From positions 1 to 64,000 of the forward strand of contig DLRM01000028.1 of the NCBI GenBank assembly GCA_002500505.1: a DNA stretch of 64,000 bases. Direction: 5' to 3'. This stretch comes from Planctomycetes bacterium UBA7888. GTDB taxonomy: Bacteria > Planctomycetota > UBA1135. Each line of letters opens with the position of its first letter. Within the stretch, counting starts at the first letter, position 1. Below are positions 25,246-33,771 of this stretch, piece after piece. The translations under genes and the position numbers were made by a program. The notes below the pieces were generated by a model. It did not search any database. It was given only the letters and a program-made list of their open reading frames with translations, and was not told the origin of the DNA.

Positions 25246-26064
25246 GTGCATCCCCTAAAATTTGCCCTTCTTCTTGCCCCCACTCTTGTCGCTTGTGGCA
25301 AAGGGAAAGCGCCCATGCTCGCTTTCGAAGAGACGATTCCGGGGACTACAGTTGTTCTCGCAATGGAGCCAATTGATTTGGGCAATGATTCCAAGAGTTT
25401 TTGGATTGGGAAACATGAAGTCACTTGGGACCTTTACATGCTTTTTCAGGCAGGAGGCCCCGACCCAGTCGATGGGATTACAGGTCCCACAACACCTTAT
25501 GTTCCCATGGATTTTGGAATGGGTGTTGAAGGATATCCTGCGATTTCGATGACCCATTATGCGGCGCGTCAGTTTTGTCGGTGGCTTTCAAATAGAACCG
25601 GTCACTTTTATCGCCTCCCAACAGCCAAAGAATGGACCTTGGCTTGCGCAGGCGCAAAAGGAGGTTGGGGATATGAGAATTCTGGAGAAAGCTACCATCA
25701 AGTGGGAGAACTTGACCCTAATCAATATGGCCTCTATGACATGTTGGGAAATGTTGCAGAGTGGGTTGATGATCTACCAGAAAGCCCAAATCGAGCCTGG
25801 GGACACCTTGTTCTTGGCGGAAGCTGGGATGATAATGCGAAAAACCTAAGCTCCAGTTTTCACCGCCAGTCTAAACCTAGCTGGCAGCAGCAAGACCCTC
25901 AAATTCCAAGGAGCATTTGGTTTTTAACCAATGCTCAAACCGTAGGATTCAGAGTCATTCGCCCCCTAACTCCTCCCCCTCGAAATCAATGGAGTCAATA
26001 CTGGAATTCTTCCGTAGAGAGCATTCAAAAAATTCACGCTCGTCAGCAACGCGGCGAGCGCTAG
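25246..26064 (+). CDS. FGE/SUMF1-like lipoprotein
   Basis: A 272-residue predicted lipoprotein (GTG start; signal VHPLKFALLLAPTLVAC). It carries a formylglycine-generating-enzyme-like domain at about 30-245: GKHEVTWDLY, YRLPTAKEWTLACAGA, YDMLGNVAEWVDD, VLGGSWDD, VGFRVI. The catalytic Cys pair of true FGE is not apparent and no sulfatase gene is in the window. A structural, binding or other oxidase role is therefore as likely as sulfatase activation. The domain is clearly related to the C-terminal half of the gene at 20930. The frame stays open upstream to 25012, but that part overlaps nagA antisense. GTG 25246 starts a good lipoprotein signal. Confidence 0.82.
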   Translation: MHPLKFALLLAPTLVACGKGKAPMLAFEETIPGTTVVLAMEPIDLGNDSKSFWIGKHEVTWDLYMLFQAGGPDPVDGITGPTTPYVPMDFGMGVEGYPAISMTHYAARQFCRWLSNRTGHFYRLPTAKEWTLACAGAKGGWGYENSGESYHQVGELDPNQYGLYDMLGNVAEWVDDLPESPNRAWGHLVLGGSWDDNAKNLSSSFHRQSKPSWQQQDPQIPRSIWFLTNAQTVGFRVIRPLTPPPRNQWSQYWNSSVESIQKIHARQQRGER

Positions 26065-26080
26065 CCCCCCTGTCTTCAAA

Positions 26081-27415
26081 ATGAAACCTCCACCAACCCG
26101 TCGCACCTTCCTCACTCAAAGCTCCGCGATTACCAGCTCCCTCCTTTTAGGAAACTCCCTTGTGGGAAGGTCAACCAATCCCCATGCTCTCGCTTCAGGA
26201 AATGGGCAGGGACGAGCGGCTGGCAATGAAGAGCTTCGCGTCGCCCTTATTGGATGTGGCGGTCGAGGCGCTGGGGCTGCGCACCAAGCGCTGAGTACGA
26301 AGGGAAATGTGCGCCTAGTCGCCATGGCTGACGCCTTTAGCGACCGACTAGAAGGTACGCTGAATTGGCTCGCTGAGAACCACGTTGAGCAAGTCGATGT
26401 CCCCGAAGAACGTCGGTTTGTCGGCTTCGATGCCTATCAAAAAGCAATCGACTGCGGAGTAGATGTTGTCGTTTTGGCAACTCCGCCAGGTTTCCGCCCC
26501 ATTCACTTTGAATATGCCATCCAACAGGACAAGCATGTTTTTATGGAAAAACCAGTCGCTGTCGATGGTCCCGGAGTTCGGCGAGTACTTGCGGCGGCGG
26601 CAATCGCGAAAACAAAGGCCCTCAAAGTTGGAGTTGGGCTTCAGCGACATCACCAAGCCCCTTACCTCGAATTGATTCGGCGCATCCGCGCTGGAGAGAT
26701 TGGCAAAATCAATCTTTTGAGATGTTATTGGAATTCTGCCGGTGTCTGGGTTCGAGAAAGGCAGCCTGATTGGAACGAGATGACCTACCAGATGCGAAAC
26801 TGGTACTACTTCAACTGGCTTTGTGGTGACCACATTACGGAACAGCACATTCACAATCTGGATGTTTGCAATTGGGTCATGAACGACTTCCCAGCAAAGG
26901 CACACGGGCAAGGAGGGCGGCAAGTCAGAACTGGCCTCGATCATGGTGAGATTTTTGACCACCACATGATTGAATTTACTTATCCGGATGGGACCAAAAT
27001 GTTTTCTCAATGTCGGCACATTCCTGATACCCGCTCAGAGGTTAATGAGCATGCGCACGGCAGCTTGGGCACTGTTAACTTCGGGCGATCGAGTATTGAA
27101 TTCTCGAATGGAGAACGTTGGCGTTTCGTCGACGAATACAAGGACCCCTATCAAGTTGAGCATGACGAACTCTTTGCTGCCATCCGAAGCGGGGCCGCTT
27201 TCAACGAAGCCGACTATGGCGCAAAAAGCACCCTGACTTCTATCCTAGGTCGTATGGCTTCTTATTCAGGAAAGGAGGTGAGCTGGGAGCAGGCACTCAA
27301 TTCTGAGCTCGACCTTTCACCCACCGCCTACGCATGGGATGCCGAACCTTCCTCTTTGCCAGACGAAAATGGCCGCTACTTAGTCCCTGTCCCAGGGGTA
27401 ACAGTCGCATTCTAA
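26081..27415 (+). CDS. Tat-exported Gfo/Idh/MocA-family oxidoreductase
   Basis: A 444-residue NAD(P)-dependent oxidoreductase with a twin-arginine signal (MKPPPTRRTFLTQSS). The Rossmann motif VALIGCGGRGAG lies at about residues 53-65 and the catalytic Lys is in MEKPVAVDGPG. The C-terminal alpha/beta substrate domain has HITEQHIHNLDVCNW. Tat export lets the protein carry a tightly bound nicotinamide cofactor across the membrane. Characterised relatives oxidise sugar 3-hydroxyls or hydrolyse glycosides by an NAD-dependent mechanism. It follows the FGE-like gene by 16 bp. A close paralogue lies at 29071-30327. Confidence 0.92.
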   Translation: MKPPPTRRTFLTQSSAITSSLLLGNSLVGRSTNPHALASGNGQGRAAGNEELRVALIGCGGRGAGAAHQALSTKGNVRLVAMADAFSDRLEGTLNWLAENHVEQVDVPEERRFVGFDAYQKAIDCGVDVVVLATPPGFRPIHFEYAIQQDKHVFMEKPVAVDGPGVRRVLAAAAIAKTKALKVGVGLQRHHQAPYLELIRRIRAGEIGKINLLRCYWNSAGVWVRERQPDWNEMTYQMRNWYYFNWLCGDHITEQHIHNLDVCNWVMNDFPAKAHGQGGRQVRTGLDHGEIFDHHMIEFTYPDGTKMFSQCRHIPDTRSEVNEHAHGSLGTVNFGRSSIEFSNGERWRFVDEYKDPYQVEHDELFAAIRSGAAFNEADYGAKSTLTSILGRMASYSGKEVSWEQALNSELDLSPTAYAWDAEPSSLPDENGRYLVPVPGVTVAF

Positions 27416-27457
27416 TCTTACCTAGCGAGTTTTTGGAGTTGAGGGTAGGGTAAGGCC

Positions 27458-29026
27458 ATGCGAATTCACTATCGCCGACTTTCACTCCTTGCTTTTTTCT
27501 TCATCTCTCTGAGTTCAATTGCATTTGCGAGTGGTGGACTAAAAGGTAAATGGATCGGAAGCTCAGATTGGAATCTCGGCGAGGTTCTAATTTTTGGCGA
27601 AGGAGGCAAAGCCAGCCTTGACGGAGAATCTTTTAAGTACTCCGTCCCCTATGAGGGTCTCGTTGTTTATAGCGATAGAGGCCTTGACCTTGAAATGACT
27701 TACACCATCCAAGGTGACACGCTCAAGATGTCCCTGATGGGTGAAGAGGTCACCTACCGACGCGCACTTGATCAGCCGCCACCGCCGGCCCCCAAAGTCA
27801 AAACTCCTGTCAAAACTCCCCCTCCAGCCCCTAACCCAACTGGAGCGCGCCACCCCAATAAACCCTCTGGGAACCCACTTGCTTCCGGAAATAATCCACT
27901 TTCTGGGGCAAACAAAGCTAGTGCACCACCTGACCCGTTCTTAAGAAATTTCAAGGGTGGCGGACTTGTGCTTACGCTGACGTCAAAAGTTGGCACTTTG
28001 TATTCTGGCACCCTTACTTTTGGCGAAGAGTCTTGGGCTATTTCCTCAAATCAAAATGCGAATTCACTCTCGGGAACTTTCAATGTTGGCGAAGAGTCTT
28101 TTCCTTTTACTGCCAAACTAACGGGAGATAAGCTCAGCTTTGAAACTGGTGGCAACAAGTTTCAACTCCTAGGGGACCCCCTTCCCTCTGGGAATACGGG
28201 AATTCCTCCGAAATTACAGAAAATCGCTGACGGGCCTACGCACCCTTGGAAACACCCACGAGGCTGGTTCTCAATGGAATTGCCTCAAGGCTGGTCTATC
28301 GGAGAAACAGATCAAGACTTTATCTTGATTAACCCGGGCTTTAAAGAGACTGACACCCTAGATGCAATTATTCTTCTCACCTTCGGAACTCTTGAGAAAA
28401 GAGAACAGAATCTGGACGTCGCAGAATTAATGACTAAGAGAATTCCAGATTTTCAAACTTTTTTTCGTGACCAACTCATTCAAGTAGACCAACCGGATGG
28501 GCCTGCCCAAAAAGTCCTTGCAGGAAACGTCCCTGGCGCAACTTTGAGCTGGCAGGGAAAGGCAGCCAATGGACAGGCTGTAAAAGTATGGACTGCTTCG
28601 GTCATAAAGAGGAATGCATTTTTAACCATGATTGCAATTGTCCTCGGCGAAAACTCTGATAAGTATCTTCCTAAATCAAAGCAAGTTTTTATGTCGCTCC
28701 AACCAAATCCTCCTGAACTGAACCCACAGCTCATGCGAGCGATTGCTGGAAGAAAGTTGGTTCTCAATCTCTCGGGAGAAGGAGGAACCTTCTTTACGAC
28801 GTATCAATTTTCTGCAGACAGAAGCGTTAGTCGTGAGACCATGGCCGGTGGCATTACGGGGGGCTACGACGTGAATGCCAACTCGACTCTTTCTGGAACC
28901 TGGGAAGTCATCGGTGATGAACTCTATATGTACTTCAAAGACGGCCAGGAGGGCGGACAAATCCTCCTTTCAAATGGTGCGCCTGCGCATGTGCAGCTCT
29001 CTTCTCAAAAGGCCAACTTTCAGTAG
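27458..29026 (+). CDS. Secreted hypothetical protein with repeated lipocalin-like units
   Basis: A 522-residue protein with signal peptide (ending IAFASGG). I see two or three repeats of a small beta domain (pattern L-x-G-x-W....G..L.F...G.....G....Y) at about 22-105, 165-245 and 425-515. A Pro/Lys/Asn-rich linker at 108-160 (PPPPAPKVKTPVKTPPP) and a middle domain at about 265-420 (HPRGWFSMELPQGWSIGET) separate them. No enzyme motif is recognisable. It may bind a ligand at the envelope. The ATG at 27458 has GGTAAGG upstream. It sits between two Tat-exported Gfo/Idh/MocA genes in the same direction. Confidence 0.7.
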   Translation: MRIHYRRLSLLAFFFISLSSIAFASGGLKGKWIGSSDWNLGEVLIFGEGGKASLDGESFKYSVPYEGLVVYSDRGLDLEMTYTIQGDTLKMSLMGEEVTYRRALDQPPPPAPKVKTPVKTPPPAPNPTGARHPNKPSGNPLASGNNPLSGANKASAPPDPFLRNFKGGGLVLTLTSKVGTLYSGTLTFGEESWAISSNQNANSLSGTFNVGEESFPFTAKLTGDKLSFETGGNKFQLLGDPLPSGNTGIPPKLQKIADGPTHPWKHPRGWFSMELPQGWSIGETDQDFILINPGFKETDTLDAIILLTFGTLEKREQNLDVAELMTKRIPDFQTFFRDQLIQVDQPDGPAQKVLAGNVPGATLSWQGKAANGQAVKVWTASVIKRNAFLTMIAIVLGENSDKYLPKSKQVFMSLQPNPPELNPQLMRAIAGRKLVLNLSGEGGTFFTTYQFSADRSVSRETMAGGITGGYDVNANSTLSGTWEVIGDELYMYFKDGQEGGQILLSNGAPAHVQLSSQKANFQ

Positions 29027-29070
29027 CCCGAGCCCTCCCCCCGTGGACAAGTCAACGCTAAACTAGTGCC

Positions 29071-30327
29071 ATGAATAGACGTGATTTCATCAAGGGCGCG
29101 GCCGTGACTTTGGCTGCGACTTCCTCCCCAGCTCTCTCTCGATCTGCCTATGCAGGTGGCGCTGACACCCTCAAAGTCGGCCTAATTGGTTGCGGCGGAC
29201 GAGGCACCGGTGCGGCCTTGCAAGCCCTAGCAGCCGACAGAGGAACTGTGATTTGGGCTATGGCTGATGTTTTCATGGACCGTCTCCAATCCTCCCTCAA
29301 TGGACTAGAAAAAAATGGTGGCGAAGGTCGAGTCAATGTTCCTGCAGAGCGGCAATTTGATGGCTTTGAAGGCTACAAAAAGGTCGTGGAAGAGTGTGAT
29401 GTTGTTCTGCTTGCCACAACACCTGCCTTCCGTCCTTTGCATTTGCGTTATGCCGTCGACAACGGATGCCAAGTCTTCTGCGAAAAACCTGTTGCGGTGG
29501 ACGGACCTGGACTTCGATCCGTTCTAGAGTCTGCCCGCATAGCCCAAGAAAAGGGTCTCTGCCTTGCCCATGGCTTCTGCTGGCGCGCTCATCTTGGAAA
29601 ACGAGCAGTGTATGGAGAAATTAATTCTGGTCGAATTGGCGAAGTACGTCTCGCTTATGGGACTTACCTTGCGGGCGGCGTATGGCACCGCGGAGACAAA
29701 CCAGAATGGACTGAAATGGAGCGCCACTTGCGTAACTGGTACTACCACACTTATCTCGGCGGTGACCACATTGTGGAGCAAGCCGTACATAGCATAGATA
29801 AAATTCTATGGGCGTTCGGAGATCAGGCTCCGAAAAATGCCATTGCCGTTGGCGGACGCCAACAACGAACGGACAAGAAGTATGGTGATATTTGGGACCA
29901 CTTCTCCGTCATTTATGAATTTGAAGGTGGCGCACAGGGGCACTTGATGACTCGGCAATGGGACGGAACCTCGATGGAAAACCTTGACCGAGTACTTGGC
30001 TCTGACGGTATAGCGCATATTGACGGCTGGGCAGACAAGTTTAGAGTCGAGGGAAAGAGGCCCTGGAACTACGAAGGACCCGGAAACAATATGTACCAAA
30101 CAGAGCATGACGAACTGTTTGCTGCTATTCGGGAAGGGCGACAACTCAATCAAGGTGCAGCAATGGTGCGATCCACGCAAGCTGCAATACTTGGGCGCAT
30201 GGCGGCCTATACCGGCAAGCGCGTTTCTTGGGACGAGTGCCTAAACTCTGAGGAGCAACTCACGCCGAATACTTGGGAATGGGGAGATCGACCCAACCCA
30301 GCCCCACCCATTCCAGGCAAAGCCTAG
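29071..30327 (+). CDS. Tat-exported Gfo/Idh/MocA-family oxidoreductase (second copy)
   Basis: A 418-residue paralogue of the gene at 26081. It has a twin-arginine signal MNRRDFIKGAAVTLAATSS, cofactor motif VGLIGCGGRGTG at about 38-49, catalytic Lys in CEKPVAVDGPG, and a substrate-domain segment HIVEQAVHSIDKILWAFG. The insert WKRDW/RHLRNWYYHTYLGGDH region matches the NWYYFNWLCGDH segment of the first copy, showing recent common origin. It presumably oxidises or hydrolyses an extracytoplasmic sugar. It converges with the beta-propeller/DUF1080 gene and their ends overlap by 4 bp. Confidence 0.92.
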   Translation: MNRRDFIKGAAVTLAATSSPALSRSAYAGGADTLKVGLIGCGGRGTGAALQALAADRGTVIWAMADVFMDRLQSSLNGLEKNGGEGRVNVPAERQFDGFEGYKKVVEECDVVLLATTPAFRPLHLRYAVDNGCQVFCEKPVAVDGPGLRSVLESARIAQEKGLCLAHGFCWRAHLGKRAVYGEINSGRIGEVRLAYGTYLAGGVWHRGDKPEWTEMERHLRNWYYHTYLGGDHIVEQAVHSIDKILWAFGDQAPKNAIAVGGRQQRTDKKYGDIWDHFSVIYEFEGGAQGHLMTRQWDGTSMENLDRVLGSDGIAHIDGWADKFRVEGKRPWNYEGPGNNMYQTEHDELFAAIREGRQLNQGAAMVRSTQAAILGRMAAYTGKRVSWDECLNSEEQLTPNTWEWGDRPNPAPPIPGKA

Positions 30328-32741
30328 GGAACTGGCCGCCAGAATAGGTCGGCGATTTCAAGTCCGGCCCCTTCTCCCAAAACAAATTGAATTGGGGTCT
30401 GGCTGACACCGCTCATCTGATTGAAGATGGAGTTGTTCAAAATGACTTGCATAGTTCCTTGGACACACCGCAAGTCAAAGTCGAACCAAGTGTCCGCTTG
30501 AAGTAAATCAGTTTTAATTGGTGATTCAGGAAGAATACTGCCAGTACGAGCGCTACTTGACCCAATTGCATTAAAGCGAACCGAGTGCTCGCCAATCTTC
30601 AATTCAGACACACCTTCTCCGATTTTCAGACGTGCGTGCAACTCGAAATCGCCTTCGATTTTAAGCTTCTCAAATGGGCTATTAATGGGATTCCAACCGT
30701 CAAGATTGACAGGGTCGTAAAGGGGACGAACTCGAATATCCGCCAATGCAGCTTCTCCCATAGTTCCTTGAAAACGCAATGGCCCGAAAGAAGTCTCCCC
30801 CTCTAAGCCTCCCCCAGTTGGCCCAGGACATTCTGCCGATTGAATCACAACTACACTGTCAATCTCAATGTCCTCGAAACGGGCATTTTTTATTTTATTG
30901 CCAGCTCTGTCGAAGCGGGGGGCGAAAAAGCGACCTGTAATGGTGTGCCAATCATGGGGCCCACGCCAAACTTTAGCGCGAGGATTTTTTACTCCCACAA
31001 TTCCGGCAAACTGCTGCCAATCATCAACCAACTCCAACTCGTAACGGTCCATTAAGTACAGCCCGCTATTTCCTCCCTTCGGAAGCATGACATTGAATCG
31101 AAACTCTATGTCACCGAACGAAGCATAACTTCGCAAATCCTTCTGGCCCTTATTATTCACAATTGCCGAATTGCCTACGGTGGTCAAAAAGGCGGAAGGG
31201 TTGTCTGGATTGGCCTGGACCGCGCAAAGTTCCCATCCCTCGCTTTCCCAAACATTGAGAGCGTCCCCCCAGGTAAGAGTCAGCCAGCCTTCGTTTTCAT
31301 TTTTCCGAGGGGCGGGAGGTTCCACCTTCTTTGCAACCTGTTCTGTTGCAAGTGGCCCTTCAGGCAATTGGTTAATCGTGTAATCAAACGTGTCATGCAA
31401 AAGTCCAAATCCAACAAGGTGGCCGCGCACACATTTTCCAGGAACCAAACCATCGGTGCGAACCTGAAGCCTCAATCGGTCATCGGACAAGCTTGTTTTT
31501 TTCACGCGCAACATCCGGTCACGCATTTCGGGCGAACCATAATCCCACCACCAGTTGTAATCGTATTCACGTAAAGTCAACTGCTTCATCACTTCAGAAG
31601 TTACTTCTTCTGGAACCGGCTTCGTAAATTCAATCTCAAATCCGTCCTGCAAAAGGTGGACGGTCTTCATTTCAAAAGGAGTTCTGCCAGTCCAGCGAAT
31701 TCGTGCTAATCCATCGCCCGGAGCGCGGCCGCCCCAACCTCTGTTGGTATAGCCGACAAAAAGCGACCCATCCTCTGCGAAGCGAACTCGAGCAGCTGAG
31801 CCAATCTCCGCGCGTAATGGGAAGCACGCGCCTTGCCATTGCCCTCGTACTTTCTCCATTTGCAAACGAACAATCATGCCATTTGTTAGTTCGGCTGCGA
31901 CCATCTGCCCGTCAAATGGACCAAATTTCCCGGCTTGCTCAACCGCAACAAGGTTTCCAGTCGAGCGGGACCACTCATAAGGAATCCAAATTGCCGCAGG
32001 CTTTCGTTCGACCGTTGGCGGAATCGTGCTCGAGGGAAGTTCTTCCCCACCCGGTTCTCGCCACCGCAACGAGGATGGATGACTGAAAAAGTCGCCCTCC
32101 TCTACATGAAAAACTCCACAAGCCGGCATCCAGTCACCTTGGTTATCGGTATAGAACAAATCGCCCTGGTTATTCATCCCTAATCCACATGGAGAACGGA
32201 CACCGCTTGCAATTGGCTCAACAACTCCCTCGGGAGTAATTCGCGAAATCCAACCGCGATAAGGAGCTTTGGACAAACCATGCCACCATTCCGGTGACCA
32301 GAACCCAACATTAGTACTGATATAGAAATTGCCGTCAGCATCAATGGGTAGGCCAAAAGCAAACTCATGGTAGTTACCAGACATCCCCCAGTCTTGGGTA
32401 ATGGTGTCGATAGTTTCAGCCAAGCCATCGCCATCGTTATCGCTAAGGCGAGACAATTCCCCACGCTGCACCACATAAACTTCATCATCCACCACCTTCA
32501 AGCCCAAACCTGAATGAAGGCCTTCCGCCCACATCGTCCATTTTGCATCTTCTGGGCTTTCTGCAAGTGGATTTTCAATCTTCCAAACTCGTCCGCGACG
32601 AGTTGACACAAACAAATTTCCGTTTGAATCGAAATCCAAACCACCTACTTCGATGACTTCACCGGTCGGCGGTGTAAATTCCTCAACTGTGTAATAGGTT
32701 GCTTCATTTTGAAGTGCGAGAAAGAAAAGGCCAAATATCAT
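30324..32741 (-). CDS. Beta-propeller dehydrogenase-like protein with DUF1080 domain
   Basis: An 805-residue exported protein. The N-terminal half (about 20-345) is a six-bladed propeller of the PQQ/sugar-dehydrogenase type (GGLDFDSNGNLFVSTRRGRVWK, NVGFWSPEWWHG, GVRSPCGLGMNNQGDLFYTDNQGDW). A linker domain follows (about 345-470). A DUF1080-like concanavalin domain comes at about 485-670 (NSGLYLMDRYELELVDDW), and a final beta domain ends the protein. Only a very short hydrophobic leader is present. The gene overlaps by 4 bp the cytochrome c lipoprotein upstream on the same strand. The pair therefore looks like a dehydrogenase with its electron acceptor. The substrate is probably a sugar or glycoside. 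Confidence 0.83.
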   Translation of the reverse strand: MIFGLFFLALQNEATYYTVEEFTPPTGEVIEVGGLDFDSNGNLFVSTRRGRVWKIENPLAESPEDAKWTMWAEGLHSGLGLKVVDDEVYVVQRGELSRLSDNDGDGLAETIDTITQDWGMSGNYHEFAFGLPIDADGNFYISTNVGFWSPEWWHGLSKAPYRGWISRITPEGVVEPIASGVRSPCGLGMNNQGDLFYTDNQGDWMPACGVFHVEEGDFFSHPSSLRWREPGGEELPSSTIPPTVERKPAAIWIPYEWSRSTGNLVAVEQAGKFGPFDGQMVAAELTNGMIVRLQMEKVRGQWQGACFPLRAEIGSAARVRFAEDGSLFVGYTNRGWGGRAPGDGLARIRWTGRTPFEMKTVHLLQDGFEIEFTKPVPEEVTSEVMKQLTLREYDYNWWWDYGSPEMRDRMLRVKKTSLSDDRLRLQVRTDGLVPGKCVRGHLVGFGLLHDTFDYTINQLPEGPLATEQVAKKVEPPAPRKNENEGWLTLTWGDALNVWESEGWELCAVQANPDNPSAFLTTVGNSAIVNNKGQKDLRSYASFGDIEFRFNVMLPKGGNSGLYLMDRYELELVDDWQQFAGIVGVKNPRAKVWRGPHDWHTITGRFFAPRFDRAGNKIKNARFEDIEIDSVVVIQSAECPGPTGGGLEGETSFGPLRFQGTMGEAALADIRVRPLYDPVNLDGWNPINSPFEKLKIEGDFELHARLKIGEGVSELKIGEHSVRFNAIGSSSARTGSILPESPIKTDLLQADTWFDFDLRCVQGTMQVILNNSIFNQMSGVSQTPIQFVLGEGAGLEIADLFWRPVP

Positions 32742-33685
32742 TTCGAAAACTCCTTCGGGAGGCCTGGAACAAAGTTAATTTTCAAGTCTTCGTATTGAAT
32801 TGCAACCGCCTCCCTAGAACCAACAAATTGAAAGTGGCGAACTGGTTTCAATTCCCCCCCTTCCATGCTTGAACTGCACCACAATTCTGCGGTGCCGACT
32901 CGCTCTTTGTCCGCGCCTTCCAAACGAATAAGAACGAGAGCTCTCCCCTCGCGAATTGTCGTACCGCTGAGCTTGGCCGTGAGAGTCTCTTCGCCTTCTT
33001 CAGTGAGCAAACGCCATGGAGGAGCCGGATCTCCTCCCTGGTTCAGCCAAAGGACCTCACCAAGTGGCTTGAGGGGAGTTCCCCCACGACCACCCCAATC
33101 GGAGCGTTCCACAAAACCACCTCGCCTCATAGCCAGGAGACGGACGTCGTCGGCGCGGTACTCCCAACTCAAACCATCGGCGGTACCAATAAGGATTCCT
33201 CGGGGACGCTCAGGGGCTTTGTCCGAAACAGAAGGTAAATGCCCACGCACAATCAAAGGTTTGCCTGTCACTCGCATCACGGGATCCCCCGCACGCTCCT
33301 GAGAGTTTTCTGGGTTGAATGCGAGAACGTATTCAGTCACTGCTCGCCTTTCTGCTTCACTCAAGGATTCCTGAAAGGGTGGCATCTCGGTTCCCCCAAT
33401 GCCGTTACTAATCGTTCGGTAGACCGCATCCGGTGTGTTGCCAAAAGAAAACCCGCCATCCACAAAACTGCGGGCTTTTGTTTTTAAAACCACAATCCCT
33501 TTGCCATCGCCCGTTTCGCCATGGCACATGGAACACATCAACTCGTAAACTTTCTTTCCACTTAAAGATGGACTTTGTTCGGTAGCTGCCTCCGCTTGCC
33601 CCTGATTTCCAGACTGCGGATTGCGCGAGTCCGCACAAGCCCCCAGCAGAGGGAGCAGGCAACAAAGAGAAAAAACTAGTCGCAT
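32738..33685 (-). CDS. Cytochrome c lipoprotein
   Basis: A 315-residue predicted lipoprotein (MRLVFSLCCLLPLLGAC). Its single-haem cytochrome c domain at about 45-120 has CSMCHGETGDGKG as the haem site and the distal Met in GGTEMPPF. The remaining ~180 residues are an unassigned beta-rich domain. It likely accepts electrons from the beta-propeller/DUF1080 protein encoded immediately downstream (4-bp overlap). The start ATG at 33685 gives a perfect lipoprotein signal. An in-frame ATG 12 codons upstream would place polar residues before it and is less likely. Confidence 0.88.
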   Translation of the reverse strand: MRLVFSLCCLLPLLGACADSRNPQSGNQGQAEAATEQSPSLSGKKVYELMCSMCHGETGDGKGIVVLKTKARSFVDGGFSFGNTPDAVYRTISNGIGGTEMPPFQESLSEAERRAVTEYVLAFNPENSQERAGDPVMRVTGKPLIVRGHLPSVSDKAPERPRGILIGTADGLSWEYRADDVRLLAMRRGGFVERSDWGGRGGTPLKPLGEVLWLNQGGDPAPPWRLLTEEGEETLTAKLSGTTIREGRALVLIRLEGADKERVGTAELWCSSSMEGGELKPVRHFQFVGSREAVAIQYEDLKINFVPGLPKEFSK

Positions 33686-33771
33686 GGAATCATGTTGGCT
33701 TCGCACCGCAAGAATGACCATATCCTTCGCTTGGAAAACGAATCGCCTCTCCGCAACTTAGGGTCATGCGT

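Noticed and set aside
20930..26064. Sulfatase-maturation system based on the two FGE-like domains
   Set aside because: No sulfatase gene with a C/S-x-P-x-R motif is present in the window, and the catalytic cysteine pair of FGE is not evident.
26348..27019. A 223-codon minus-strand frame opposite a Gfo/Idh/MocA gene
   Set aside because: It is antisense to strongly conserved motifs, with no start context and no signal or domain.
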